A stretch of DNA of 64,000 bases from Aurantibacillus circumpalustris (GCF_029625215.1 NZ_CP121197.1:744001-808000); one strand, 5' to 3'. Numbered from the stretch's first letter, positions 38,656 through 47,424 are shown. Translations and numbers: made by a program. Notes: generated by a model from the letters alone, not told the origin.

Positions 38656-38674
38656 TGGGTGATTTTTAGCTTAA

Positions 38675-38705
38675 CTAAGTTAACCAGAAAACCCTAAAAG
38701 TCCAA
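38675..38705 (-). promoter_or_regulatory. Candidate promoter with overlapping palindrome, PorP/SprF pair
   Basis: On the minus strand TTG (38703-38705), a 20-base spacer and TAACTTAG (38675-38682) resemble TTG-N-TAnnTTTG with one mismatch. The palindrome TTAACTAAGTTAA (38671-38683) covers the -7 box, a position suited to a repressor site. This is inference from pattern only. Confidence 0.4.
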
Positions 38706-38717
38706 CCTATTTAACAC

Positions 38718-40022
38718 TTAAGCCATTATCTTACTTTTACTCATCAACTCTTCAATTTCATCTGCTTCAATAGGAATATTCTTCATTAGGTCTAACTGTC
38801 CGTTTGTAGTTACCAACAAATTATTTTCAATACGAATACCTAGGCCTTCTTCTTGAATATAAATTCCAGGCTCAACGGTAAACACCATTCCCGCTTGAAT
38901 TGGCTCTTGAAAAAAACCAACATCATGTACGTCTAATCCTAAAAAGTGGCTTGTACCATGCATAAAATATTTTTTATACGCAGGCCAATTTGGATTTTGT
39001 TTTTTTACATCTTCGCTCTTCAATAAATTTAATTTTAATAACTCTTCTGTCATTAAATCACCAACAGCTGTATTGTATTTATCAAATGTTTGTCCTGGCA
39101 CCAATAACTTAGCCGCTGCACGGTGCACGCGTAACACGGCATTGTACACTTCTTTCTGACGTTTTGTATACTTTCCATTTACTGGAAGCGCACGTGTTAA
39201 ATCACTGGCGTAATTTGAATATTCTGCTGCCACATCTAACAAAATAACATCCCCATCTTTACACTGCCTATTGTTTTCTACGTAATGTAATACACAAGCG
39301 CTGCTGCCACTGGCAACAATTGGTCCATAAGCAAAGCCCTGAGAACGGTTACGCACAAACTCGTGAATTAATTCTGCTTCAATTTCATATTCCCAAACAC
39401 CCGGTTTAATAAATCCTAAAAGTCTGCGAAATCCTTTTTCTGTGATATCACAGGCTTGTTGAATCAAATCAATTTCTTGCGTGCTTTTAATAGCACGAAT
39501 TCTGTGCATGATTGGAGCACTTCGCTCTATTTTATGAAGAGGGTACTTCGCAGTAATTGATTTATTAAATCTGTCTTGTGCAGTCTCTGTATCGATATAT
39601 CTGCGTGTATGTTCATTACTATTCAGGTAAATGTTTTCAGCCTGTATAAAAAATGCTTTCGTCACTTTTTCAAATTCGTGATGCCAATAAATATGTTCTA
39701 TCCCACTCACCGCTGTAGCTTGTGCTTTATTTAATTTTGCACCTTCCCAAATAGCAATTAATTCACTTGTTTCTTTTACAAACAAAATTTCTTTGTGTTT
39801 GCCATCCTTTACATCTGGGAAAATAACAAGAATCGTGTCTTCTTGATCAATCCCACTTAAATAAAAAAGATCGGCGTTTTGTCTGAACCCCATACTTCCG
39901 TCAGCATTTGTAGGCATTATATCGTTACTTACAAAAACAGCTAAGGAATTTGGTTTTAAATTGTTTTTAAACTTATTTCTGTTTTCAATAAATAAATTAT
40001 TGTCAATGGCTTTGTATTTCAT
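38718..40022 (-). CDS. pepP: Xaa-Pro aminopeptidase, M24B (aminopeptidase P)
   Basis: Aminopeptidase P releases the N-terminal residue from peptides whose second residue is proline. The 434-residue cytoplasmic protein has the AMP_N domain (about 1-150, with GFRQNADLFYLSGI) and the pita-bread catalytic domain. Dinuclear metal ligands are in LDVAAEYSNYASDLTR (two Asp), HGTSHFLGLDVHD (His), FTVEPGIYI (Glu) and GIRIENN (Glu). There is no signal peptide. It lies upstream of the PorP/SprF pair but is separated by a promoter-like gap. Confidence 0.94.
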   Translation of the reverse strand: MKYKAIDNNLFIENRNKFKNNLKPNSLAVFVSNDIMPTNADGSMGFRQNADLFYLSGIDQEDTILVIFPDVKDGKHKEILFVKETSELIAIWEGAKLNKAQATAVSGIEHIYWHHEFEKVTKAFFIQAENIYLNSNEHTRRYIDTETAQDRFNKSITAKYPLHKIERSAPIMHRIRAIKSTQEIDLIQQACDITEKGFRRLLGFIKPGVWEYEIEAELIHEFVRNRSQGFAYGPIVASGSSACVLHYVENNRQCKDGDVILLDVAAEYSNYASDLTRALPVNGKYTKRQKEVYNAVLRVHRAAAKLLVPGQTFDKYNTAVGDLMTEELLKLNLLKSEDVKKQNPNWPAYKKYFMHGTSHFLGLDVHDVGFFQEPIQAGMVFTVEPGIYIQEEGLGIRIENNLLVTTNGQLDLMKNIPIEADEIEELMSKSKIMA

Positions 40023-40111
40023 AGTAAACGTTTTTTGTGTTAGTCTTTATCTTTTAAAAAATATAAAATCTATTTAGAATTGGCAGACTACTAAATTACT
40101 TATTTAAGGAT

Positions 40112-40216
40112 TTAAAACAAAGCTGCATACATAGGAACGCCAAAATCATTTCGTTCAAACCTTACTAATTCACTGGGATTTAGACCCATATCGCTCAAGG
40201 CAGTTAATTTCATCAT
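40112..40216 (-). CDS. Possible 34-residue small protein upstream of pepP
   Basis: A short minus-strand frame starts with two ATG codons and reads MMKLTALSDMGLNPSELVRF and so on, ending in MYAALF. The amino-acid composition looks protein-like, without the Lys/Asn/Ile bias of random AT-rich frames. It sits between pepP and the divergent DUF5606 gene, 89 bases before pepP. I do not recognise it. It could be a leader or small regulatory peptide, the remnant of a longer gene, or chance. Confidence 0.35.
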   Translation of the reverse strand: MMKLTALSDMGLNPSELVRFERNDFGVPMYAALF

Positions 40217-40294
40217 TTTAGAAAAAAAAGAGCCTTTTTTTCAAGCCTTTTAAATTAAAAACTTATCTTTGCCCTTCAAGATAATAAATAAAAT

Positions 40295-40834
40295 ATGATT
40301 GATTTAACAGGTATTATTTCTATTTCAGGTCAACCGGGCTTATATAAAATTGTTGCACAAAGCAAAAATGGTATTATTGTGGAGAGCCTTGCAGACAAAA
40401 AGCGTCTAAATGTTTATGCTTCTACCAAAGTTTCTACTTTAACAGACATTAGTATGTTTACTACTGGTGACGACAAACCTATTGAAGAAATCATGACCTC
40501 TATTTTTGAAAAAGAAAAAGGTGGCGCGGCAATTGACAACAAATCAGATGACAAAGAAATAGAAAAATATTTTTCTGAGATATTACCAGAATACGATAAA
40601 GAGCGCGTTTATGTAAGTAATATGCGCAAATTGATTAACTGGTATAACGCTCTTCAAACCACAGGTAGCCTTAAAGAAAAAGAAGAAGCCAAAGAAGGTG
40701 AAGAAAAAACAAAAACTGTAAAAGCTGAAGAAAAAAATAAGGTGAAGAAAAATCCTACGAAAGATTCTTCTAAAGCCAAAACAAGCGTTGGTGTTAAGAA
40801 AACAACTGGCGTTCGTAAAACTGGTACTGCTTAA
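40295..40834 (+). CDS. DUF5606 family protein
   Basis: This 179-residue cytoplasmic protein starts MIDLTGIISISGQPGLYKIV, a signature of the Bacteroidota-specific DUF5606 family. Residues 1-125 form the conserved part (KKRLNVYASTKVSTLTDISM, KYFSEILPEYDKERVYVSNM, LINWYNAL). The rest is a Lys/Glu-rich low-complexity tail ending VKKTTGVRKTGTA, which may bind nucleic acid, but no function is known. A -7-like box TATCTTTG is at 40264-40271. A terminator follows. Confidence 0.88.
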   Translation: MIDLTGIISISGQPGLYKIVAQSKNGIIVESLADKKRLNVYASTKVSTLTDISMFTTGDDKPIEEIMTSIFEKEKGGAAIDNKSDDKEIEKYFSEILPEYDKERVYVSNMRKLINWYNALQTTGSLKEKEEAKEGEEKTKTVKAEEKNKVKKNPTKDSSKAKTSVGVKKTTGVRKTGTA

Positions 40835-40866
40835 TTTTTCTCAGGCAAAAAATAATTTTAGAAGGA

Positions 40867-40895
40867 AGCCATCCATAAACAGGGTGGCTTTTTTG
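40867..40895 (+). terminator. Rho-independent terminator after the DUF5606 gene
   Basis: AGCCATCC and GGGTGGCT pair over 8 positions (one G-U) with a short AT-rich loop, followed by six T residues. Confidence 0.8.
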
Positions 40896-40941
40896 TTGGA
40901 TACTAAAACCGCCGTTAATCCGTTAATTAAAAAACCCTCCC

Positions 40942-42132
40942 ATGAAATTACTTTTTACTTTCCTATTCCTGAATTTTAGTGTTTCGGCTCAACTTTGGAT
41001 TCAGCTTCCTGATTTCCCTGCATTAAAACGTGATGACGGCGTCGCAGTGGTGGTAAATAATAAAGCTTATTTCGGTACTGGTTTAATTGAATGGGCTGCT
41101 ACCATTGATTTTCATGTTTTAGATCTTACCAATTATTCCTGGTCCACTATGTCTACTATGCCTGGCACCACAGAAAGGCAATATGCCTGTGCCTTCGCAG
41201 GAAACAACTGTTTTTATGTGTTTGGTGGTGATGGTGTTGGTGGCGCGCTTAACAGCATGTATAAGTATGACACTGCAACTAATACGTGGATAGCAGTAGC
41301 TTCTAAGCCTGGTAATGGCTTAATTGGTGCGGTTTGCATGAATTTTGGCGATAAGGTTATCATTAGTGGTGGTAAATTTCAAAACGGCAAAGCAAGTGCT
41401 GAAGTATGGGAATACACTATAAGTAATGACTCCTGGGTTCAAAAAAATAATTATCCTTTTTCCGGAAGATGGCGTGCAAGCGCCACTGTGCATAACAATT
41501 CAGGTTATCTGATATTTGGGCGCGACAGTTCTGGTTTCTATCGCAAAGAGTTATACAGGTATACACCTGCGACAGACAACTGGAGCAAGATTACCAATTT
41601 TGCTTTACCTGAAGGCAGAGTGTATTCTTCTTTAAATGTGGCCAGTGGCAAGCTGTTTGTGTTTGGGGGACAGGATAGTCTGAACCATTTTTATAAAGAT
41701 ATTTGGTATTTCAATGAGTCCGATTCCTCTTGGCTGCAAGGTCCTGATATACCCGGTGTTGGCAGAAGAGGTGGAATGAGTTGTGCTCTGGGAACTAATT
41801 TTTTTTATAGCTGCGGGCTTGGTGAAGGCGATAAGCGTTTAACAGAGACCTGGGTGACCGATATTCCTGTTGGCATAAAAGAAAATTATTTGTCAAACAA
41901 TTTTTCAATATTTCCTAATCCTGTAAATAGCATGCTTACTATTGAAACCCCGGAACAACACTTTGAAAATTTAAATTGCAATTATGAAGATTTGTTCGGA
42001 AGAACATTGGGCAATCTGAGACCAATAAATTCAAGTGATTTTGATCTTTCCGAATTAAATCCCGGAGTATATATTTTTAAATTTTATTCGGAAAACAAAT
42101 TGATTGCGGTTAAAAAAATTCTAAAAAACTAA
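40942..42132 (+). CDS. Kelch-repeat protein with T9SS sorting domain
   Basis: The 396-residue protein has a signal peptide (1-17, ending SVSAQ) and about five to six Kelch repeats (about 20-305) with blades such as AGNNCFYVFGGDGVGGALNS and GKLFVFGGQDSLNH, forming a beta-propeller. A T9SS type A sorting domain starts at FSIFPNPVNSMLTIE (about 325) and ends AVKKILKN. It is expected to be exported across the outer membrane by the Por/Gld system and to act as a surface or released binding protein. It stands alone on the plus strand. Confidence 0.9.
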   Translation: MKLLFTFLFLNFSVSAQLWIQLPDFPALKRDDGVAVVVNNKAYFGTGLIEWAATIDFHVLDLTNYSWSTMSTMPGTTERQYACAFAGNNCFYVFGGDGVGGALNSMYKYDTATNTWIAVASKPGNGLIGAVCMNFGDKVIISGGKFQNGKASAEVWEYTISNDSWVQKNNYPFSGRWRASATVHNNSGYLIFGRDSSGFYRKELYRYTPATDNWSKITNFALPEGRVYSSLNVASGKLFVFGGQDSLNHFYKDIWYFNESDSSWLQGPDIPGVGRRGGMSCALGTNFFYSCGLGEGDKRLTETWVTDIPVGIKENYLSNNFSIFPNPVNSMLTIETPEQHFENLNCNYEDLFGRTLGNLRPINSSDFDLSELNPGVYIFKFYSENKLIAVKKILKN

Positions 42133-42163
42133 CTTTAGCGGTATTCGCCTTTAGCCTAAGGCT

Positions 42164-42706
42164 TTATTTATCCTTGTAAATCACCATGTTGATAATCCCT
42201 TTACTTGGACTAGAATTGTCGCTTAGCGACACAACAAAGGGTTTTCGCTGTCCTTTAAAACAATTGTAAACGATTTGTCCCTTGTCTTCCGTTGGATTTG
42301 GAAGTTTGTTAGCGTAATAATCTTTTAAGTCACAGAACAAGTACGAGCTTAAATCTAGGTCATCGGTGTTTATTTGAACACTGATCTCTTCTAAGCTATC
42401 TTCAGCAAATGTGTAATCAATAGAATAATTGGTCTGGCTATCTGCCTTAAACTCATAGTATATATGCTCTTCAGCGTCTTCAATAGGAGGAACACTTTCG
42501 TTTTTTTTCACTAAGTCAGGATCGGCGTTCAGATTAATTCCCCTAAATACACCATCTTGCGAACGAAGAATTTCATCTAATAAAATGTGATATCCAGGAA
42601 AGGCGCGCGGTTTAACCACAGGTTCTTCCTTTTTTGGCTCCTCGCAACCCAATGCTATAAAAGCCAGAAAAGCGAATGAAATTAGTATTTTGAATGGGAT
42701 ACGCAC
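42164..42706 (-). CDS. Lipoprotein of unknown function
   Basis: The 180-residue protein has a lipoprotein signal ending in ALGC (Cys21), followed by a charged EEPKKEEPVVKPR linker. The remaining ~140 residues contain alternating beta-type sequence (HIYYEFKADSQTNYSIDYTF, SLEEISVQINTD) and two cysteines (LFCDLKDYY, VYNCFKGQ) that may form a disulphide. I do not recognise the family. It is downstream of the lysS region on the same strand but is separated by the lysS tail repeats. Confidence 0.8.
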   Translation of the reverse strand: MRIPFKILISFAFLAFIALGCEEPKKEEPVVKPRAFPGYHILLDEILRSQDGVFRGINLNADPDLVKKNESVPPIEDAEEHIYYEFKADSQTNYSIDYTFAEDSLEEISVQINTDDLDLSSYLFCDLKDYYANKLPNPTEDKGQIVYNCFKGQRKPFVVSLSDNSSPSKGIINMVIYKDK

Positions 42707-42826
42707 AATATTTAAAGGATAAATATAAGTATAAATCTGCCTTCACTTTTAAATAAATAGTGAAACCTAATATATACCTAGTTAAGCAGGAAAGCCAGCT
42801 ATTGTTACCGTTTTATCTTTTGAGAC

Positions 42827-43027
42827 TCAAGAATGAGGCGTTTCTTCGCTAACAACCGCTTCTGGTCTCATTTAGTTCGAGTTGTTTATTTTATATTTTT
42901 GTTCTCATGAATGCGACTATTCGGCGCTAGATGTTACCTCAGGTCGCATTTAGTTCGAGGTTATTATTTTATATTTTGGAACTCATGAATGCGCCTGTTC
43001 CTCGTTTACCTGCACCTCTGGGCGCAT
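42827..43027 (-). repeat. Three lysS 3'-end copies at a 78-bp period
   Basis: The last 15 codons of lysS (42983-43027, MRPEVQVNEEQAHS-stop) recur at 42905-42949 and 42827-42871, each 45 bases long and offset by exactly 78. Minus-strand translations are MRPEVTSSAE-stop-SHS-stop for the middle copy and MRPEAVVSEETPHS-stop for the outer copy. In the first four codons all differences are synonymous (apart from no change in Met). The 33-base spacers after each copy are also alike (AAATATAAAATAA and CTCGAACTAA). The copies lie downstream of the lysS stop and are not part of its frame. Confidence 0.9.
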
Positions 43028-44521
43028 TTGCGGAAAGAAAAGAACCTCTTGAATATTTACATTATTGGTAAACAACATTGTTAAACGATCAATTCCAATT
43101 CCAATGCCCGCTGTTGGAGGCATACCGTACTCAAGCGCTCTCAAAAAATCATGATCAATAAACATCGCCTCATCGTCACCGCGCTCCATTAGCCGAACTT
43201 GCTCTTCAAAACGTTCGCGTTGATCAATTGGATCATTTAACTCGCTGTAAGCATTTGCGATTTCTTTTCCGTTTACCATTAACTCAAAACGTTCTACTAA
43301 ACCTTCAGCGCTGCGGTGTTTTTTGGTTAAAGGGCTCATTTCAACCGGATAATCTGTTATAAATGTTGGCTGAATATAATTCCCTTCACACTTTTCACTA
43401 AAGATTTCATCAATAAGTTTTCCTTTACCCATACTTGTTTCCGTGTGAATGTTCAGTTTTTTACAAACATCGCGTAGCTCGGCCTCACTCATTCCACCAA
43501 TTTCAAAACCAGTAAATTCTTTAATTGCTTCGTACATGGTAACCCTTTTAAATGGAACTTTAAAGTCAATCTGCTTGTCGCCAACCGTTACCTCGCTTCT
43601 CCCGTAAAGATCCATAGCAACTTTCTCAAGTAATTTTTCAGTGAAGCTCATCATCCAATTATAGTCTTTGTAAGCCACGTAAAATTCAAGAATGGTAAAT
43701 TCAGGATTGTGTGTGCGATCCATGCCTTCATTTCTAAAATCTTTTGCAAATTCAAACACGCCCTCAAAACCGCCAACAATAAGACGTTTTAAATACAACT
43801 CATTTGCGATTCGTAAATACAACGGCATATTTAATGCATTGTGATGTGTTATAAATGGTCTGGCAGTTGCACCTCCAGGGATACTTTGTAAGATAGGCGT
43901 TTCCACTTCCAACATGCCAGCGTTGTTTAAACTCTGACGAATAGAATTTACCAACTGCGTTCTTTTCTTAAAGGTATCGCGTACTTGTGGATTAATAATT
44001 AAATCTACGTAACGTTGACGGAATCTAAATTCAGGATCGCTTACCTCGTCAAATGATTTTCCATCTTCGTCGGTTTTTACAATTGGCAAAGGTTTCAGAG
44101 ATTTACTTAAAATTTTAAGGGAAGTTACGTGAAGTGAAATTTCTCCAGTTTTTGTTGTGAAAACATATCCTTCTACACCAATAATATCTCCAATGTCAAT
44201 AAGCTTTTTCCAAATAACATCGTATAAAGTTTTGTCTTCACCAGGACAAATATCGTCTTTACGAACATATAACTGTACTCGGCCTGTTGCATCTTGAATA
44301 ACAGCAAAACTAGCCTTTCCCATATCGCGAACGCTCATGATACGGCCGGCAATTGAAATATCCTTATAATTTAATTTATCACGCTCGTAATTTTCCTTTA
44401 TGTCTAACGCTGTAGCATTTGTTTTAAATTCTTCAGCAGGATAAGCATTAATTCCTAATGCGGTTAATTCACTTAATTTTTGTCTTCTTAATACCTCTTG
44501 TTCGCTTAGTTGACTCGACAT
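42983..44521 (-). CDS. lysS: Lysyl-tRNA synthetase, class II
   Basis: LysS charges tRNA-Lys with lysine. The 512-residue protein has an N-terminal OB-fold anticodon-binding domain (about 55-150, ISIAGRIMSVRDMGKASFAV) and a class II catalytic core with motif 2 FRNEGMDRTHNPEFT and motif 3 GIGIGIDRLTMLF. I start at the ATG at 44521 (MSSQLSEQEVLRRQKL), because the open frame upstream has no resemblance to the family and lies in the divergent promoter region. The C-terminal 14 residues after FFPQ are duplicated twice downstream. The divergent neighbour is an ECF sigma factor gene. Confidence 0.97.
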   Translation of the reverse strand: MSSQLSEQEVLRRQKLSELTALGINAYPAEEFKTNATALDIKENYERDKLNYKDISIAGRIMSVRDMGKASFAVIQDATGRVQLYVRKDDICPGEDKTLYDVIWKKLIDIGDIIGVEGYVFTTKTGEISLHVTSLKILSKSLKPLPIVKTDEDGKSFDEVSDPEFRFRQRYVDLIINPQVRDTFKKRTQLVNSIRQSLNNAGMLEVETPILQSIPGGATARPFITHHNALNMPLYLRIANELYLKRLIVGGFEGVFEFAKDFRNEGMDRTHNPEFTILEFYVAYKDYNWMMSFTEKLLEKVAMDLYGRSEVTVGDKQIDFKVPFKRVTMYEAIKEFTGFEIGGMSEAELRDVCKKLNIHTETSMGKGKLIDEIFSEKCEGNYIQPTFITDYPVEMSPLTKKHRSAEGLVERFELMVNGKEIANAYSELNDPIDQRERFEEQVRLMERGDDEAMFIDHDFLRALEYGMPPTAGIGIGIDRLTMLFTNNVNIQEVLFFPQMRPEVQVNEEQAHS

Positions 44522-44698
44522 TTGTATAAATTTTGAAACGCGAAAATACATTTTTATCTGAAATAAACGGCTATCTAATCTAAAAAACGAGCGCATTCGC
44601 ATTTGTAATAGCGTGACAATCAATTGTTTCTGAGTTTTGTTTAACTTTAATATAAAAACATTAAACAAAACTGTACATTTGTAGTAAATTTGGAAATA

Positions 44699-45205
44699 AT
44701 GACAGCAATTGAATTTAATACAAGAATTGTACAGGAAAGAAATTCTCTGAAAAACTTTGCCTTAAGTCTTACTCACAATGTAGACGATGCTTTAGATTTG
44801 CTGCAGGATACCTATGTGAAGGCTCTAACCTACAGAAGCAAATTTGAAGAGAGCACCAATTTAAAGGCCTGGTTATTTACCATTATGAAAAACACCTTTA
44901 TAAATGCCTATAGAAGAAATAGAAAAACTAAACAGCTAATTAGTAAGGGAGATGACATTGCAATGAACCGTGCCTTTAAACAAAATAGCTACGATCAATG
45001 CGAAAGTCGTATTCATGCCAAAGAAATTATTAAACACATTGAAAGTCTTGAAGATGGCTATAAGGTGCCTTTTACACGATATTACCTGGGTTACAAATAC
45101 GAAGAGATTGCAAAAGAAATGTCGCTGCCCCTGGGAACCATTAAGAGTAGAATTTTTATAGCGCGTAAAATATTAATGGAAGAAATTACTAAAAGAAACA
45201 ATTAA
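44699..45205 (+). CDS. ECF RNA polymerase sigma factor
   Basis: The 168-residue protein is a group 4 (ECF) sigma-70 factor. Region 2 is seen in DALDLLQDTYVKALTYR and LKAWLFTIMKNTFINAYRR, and region 4 in YKYEEIAKEMSLPLGTIKSR, the helix-turn-helix for the -35 element. I start at the ATG at 44699 (MTAIEFNTRI). A TACATTTG box is at 44673-44680. No anti-sigma gene follows; instead a photolyase starts 3 bases after its stop, so the two are co-transcribed. This placement suggests control of a light, UV or oxidative stress response, by inference only. Confidence 0.92.
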   Translation: MTAIEFNTRIVQERNSLKNFALSLTHNVDDALDLLQDTYVKALTYRSKFEESTNLKAWLFTIMKNTFINAYRRNRKTKQLISKGDDIAMNRAFKQNSYDQCESRIHAKEIIKHIESLEDGYKVPFTRYYLGYKYEEIAKEMSLPLGTIKSRIFIARKILMEEITKRNN

Positions 45206-45208
45206 AAC

Positions 45209-46537
45209 ATGGCAGACGAGCATACATTATTTTGGTTTCGACGTGACTTACGTCTAAACGATAATGCGGGCTTATACCACGCGCTTCGCGAAAACAAATC
45301 CGTCCTTCCGATTTTTATTTTTGATACAACTATTTTAAATCAGCTTGAAAATAAATACGACAGACGTGTTGATTTTATTCATCAAGCAATTTCAAAAATC
45401 CATAAAGAGTTATTGAGTCTGGGAAGCTCATTATTAGTGCACTTTGGTACTACTGAGAACACTTTTAAATCCTTACTTAAAACGCATGGCATAAAAAATG
45501 TCTATGCAAACCACGATTACGAGCCGCAAGCAATCGAACGCGATTTATTAATTAAAAATCTGCTTGAAAAAAACGGAATAGAATTTAAAACATTTAAAGA
45601 TCAATGTGTTTTCGAAAAAACAGAAATTACAAAAGACGATGGTAAGCCTTACACGGTGTTTACACCCTACAGCAATAAATGGAAAAAAGCATTAATCCCC
45701 TTTTATTACCGAGCATATCCGACTAAAAAGTATTTTAAAAATTTCGCAACAGTTACTGCGAATTCAATCCCAGAACTAAAGTACTTAGGTTTTGAAAAAA
45801 CAGATATTCGTTTGCCTGAAAAAATAAAAGTAAACGATTTACTCATTCAAAAATATAAAGAACAGCGCGATTACCCCGCTATTGAAGGCACTAGCCGCTT
45901 AAGTGTTCATTTACGCTTTGGAACAGTTAGTATAAGACAATTGGTTGCAAAGTCTTTACCTCTTAGCGAAACATGGTTAAACGAATTAATCTGGCGCGAT
46001 TTTTATATGATGATTCTTTCTAATTTTCCACATGTGGCCAAATCTGCTTTTAAGAAAGATTACGATTATATTCGTTGGAGAAACAACGAAGTGGAATTTG
46101 AAAAATGGTGCAAAGGCGAAACGGGTTTTCCTATCGTAGATGCCGGCATGCGCGAATTAAATGCTACAGGCTTTATGCATAACCGTGTCCGCATGATTAC
46201 CAGTAGTTTTTTGATTAAAGATTTGTTAATTGATTGGCGTTGGGGTGAAGCTTATTTCGCACAAAAACTAAATGACTTTGATTTGAGCGCCAATAATGGA
46301 GGCTGGCAATGGGCTGCCAGTAGTGGTTGCGACGCTGCTCCTTATTTTAGAATTTTTAATCCAACCGAACAACAAAAAAGGTTCGATCCTTATTTTATTT
46401 ACATAAAAAAATGGGTTCCTGAATTTGGAACAAAAAAATATCCAGGTCCTATGGTAGACCATGCTGAAGCAAGATTGAGAACGCTATCGGTGTATAAGAA
46501 CGCTTTGAGTGAAAGCAAACAAATGAATTTATTCTAA
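45209..46537 (+). CDS. phrB: Deoxyribodipyrimidine photolyase (cryptochrome/photolyase family)
   Basis: This flavoenzyme uses blue light to split UV-induced pyrimidine dimers. The 442-residue protein has the N-terminal antenna-binding Rossmann domain (about 1-130, FWFRRDLRLNDN) and the C-terminal FAD domain. Typical FAD/DNA blocks are EGTSRLSVHLRFGTVS, ELIWRDFYMMIL, GFPIVDAGMRELNATGFMHN, RVRMITSSFLIKDLLIDWRW and DLSANNGGWQWAASSGCDAA. This pattern points to a class I CPD photolyase. It begins 3 bases after the ECF sigma factor gene. Convergent with the desaturase gene. Confidence 0.93.
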   Translation: MADEHTLFWFRRDLRLNDNAGLYHALRENKSVLPIFIFDTTILNQLENKYDRRVDFIHQAISKIHKELLSLGSSLLVHFGTTENTFKSLLKTHGIKNVYANHDYEPQAIERDLLIKNLLEKNGIEFKTFKDQCVFEKTEITKDDGKPYTVFTPYSNKWKKALIPFYYRAYPTKKYFKNFATVTANSIPELKYLGFEKTDIRLPEKIKVNDLLIQKYKEQRDYPAIEGTSRLSVHLRFGTVSIRQLVAKSLPLSETWLNELIWRDFYMMILSNFPHVAKSAFKKDYDYIRWRNNEVEFEKWCKGETGFPIVDAGMRELNATGFMHNRVRMITSSFLIKDLLIDWRWGEAYFAQKLNDFDLSANNGGWQWAASSGCDAAPYFRIFNPTEQQKRFDPYFIYIKKWVPEFGTKKYPGPMVDHAEARLRTLSVYKNALSESKQMNLF

Positions 46538-46545
46538 TAATGCAA

Positions 46546-47274
46546 CTAGACCCTTGCTAACTTAATAATCCCAATCTTATTAAATAACAAGATGATTGGA
46601 TAGGTAGGATCAAACTCATACCATTTAGCTGCAAAATTAGGTCTTGAGCCCGCTTGATGATGGTTGTTTTGAAATAATTCACCCATTAATAAAATATCCC
46701 ATAACAGAGTGTTTTTAGAATGATCATCGCTTTCAAAATTACGGTATCCGTATTTATGTCCAGCCCAGTTAACCACAGCGCCTTGAATTGGCCCCATTAA
46801 GAAGTTTATAGGGAGAAAGAGAAACATCCACCATTGCGTTGCAAAAACCGCGTAAAAAGCAATATATAAGGCTGCAAATGTCAAACGACTAGCCCAGCTA
46901 TCGGCAATTTTATCAATTACTGGATAAACAGGATAGTTTCTATCGAATTTAGGATCAACCTCAACACGGTGATTTAAAACATCGTTGTACACTTTTTTAG
47001 TGTGCATCATCATGGTAAATACTTCTTTAAAAAAATGTGGCGTGTGTGGATCTTGCTCCGTATCACTGTAAGCATGGTGCATACGGTGTAATATAGCGTA
47101 AGCTCTAGCGTTTAAATAAGAAGAACCTTGAGTCACCCAGGCAAAAATGTAAAAGAATTTTTCCCAGAATTTATTCATGGTGAACATTTTATGAGCTGCG
47201 TATCTGTGAAGGAAAAAAGTCTGACCGAAAAGAGATAAATACCAGTGAAGGATTAAAAATATAAGTATTGCCAT
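46546..47274 (-). CDS. Acyl-CoA/acyl-lipid fatty acid desaturase
   Basis: The 242-residue membrane enzyme inserts double bonds into fatty acyl chains using a di-iron centre. Three histidine boxes are visible: HRYAAHK (about 23-29), HRMHHAYSD (about 63-71) and NNHHQAG (about 204-210), with hydrophobic spans between them (WWMFLFLPINFLMG). The length is at the short end for Ole1/DesC-like desaturases, consistent with bacterial types. It is probably involved in adjusting membrane fluidity. It stands alone on the minus strand, downstream of nothing in its own direction. Confidence 0.9.
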   Translation of the reverse strand: MAILIFLILHWYLSLFGQTFFLHRYAAHKMFTMNKFWEKFFYIFAWVTQGSSYLNARAYAILHRMHHAYSDTEQDPHTPHFFKEVFTMMMHTKKVYNDVLNHRVEVDPKFDRNYPVYPVIDKIADSWASRLTFAALYIAFYAVFATQWWMFLFLPINFLMGPIQGAVVNWAGHKYGYRNFESDDHSKNTLLWDILLMGELFQNNHHQAGSRPNFAAKWYEFDPTYPIILLFNKIGIIKLARV

Positions 47275-47385
47275 TTAATTGTTTTAAAAAGAATTTTAAT
47301 TCGGTTGCAAAGTACAATAAACTACAGTGCTATGACAACCTTTTTATACTAATTCATGTTATTTATGTTCAACGCCGTTTGTCCC

Positions 47386-47412
47386 AACAAAAAACCCTTT
47401 GAAATCAAAGGG
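47386..47412 (-). terminator. Terminator of the ATP synthase operon
   Basis: On the minus strand CCCTTTGA-TT-TCAAAGGG forms a tight stem followed by six T residues, about 12 bases beyond the atpG stop. Confidence 0.85.
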
Positions 47413-47424
47413 CTTTAAAGTGTT

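Noticed and set aside
42872-42982. Conserved AT-rich spacers after lysS considered as an attenuator or riboswitch
   Set aside because: They do not fold into a stable structure, and their periodicity is explained by the duplicated lysS tail.
44522-44668. In-frame extension of lysS upstream of 44521
   Set aside because: The extra 49 residues do not resemble LysS and lie in the divergent promoter region; MSSQLSEQEV is the usual type of start.
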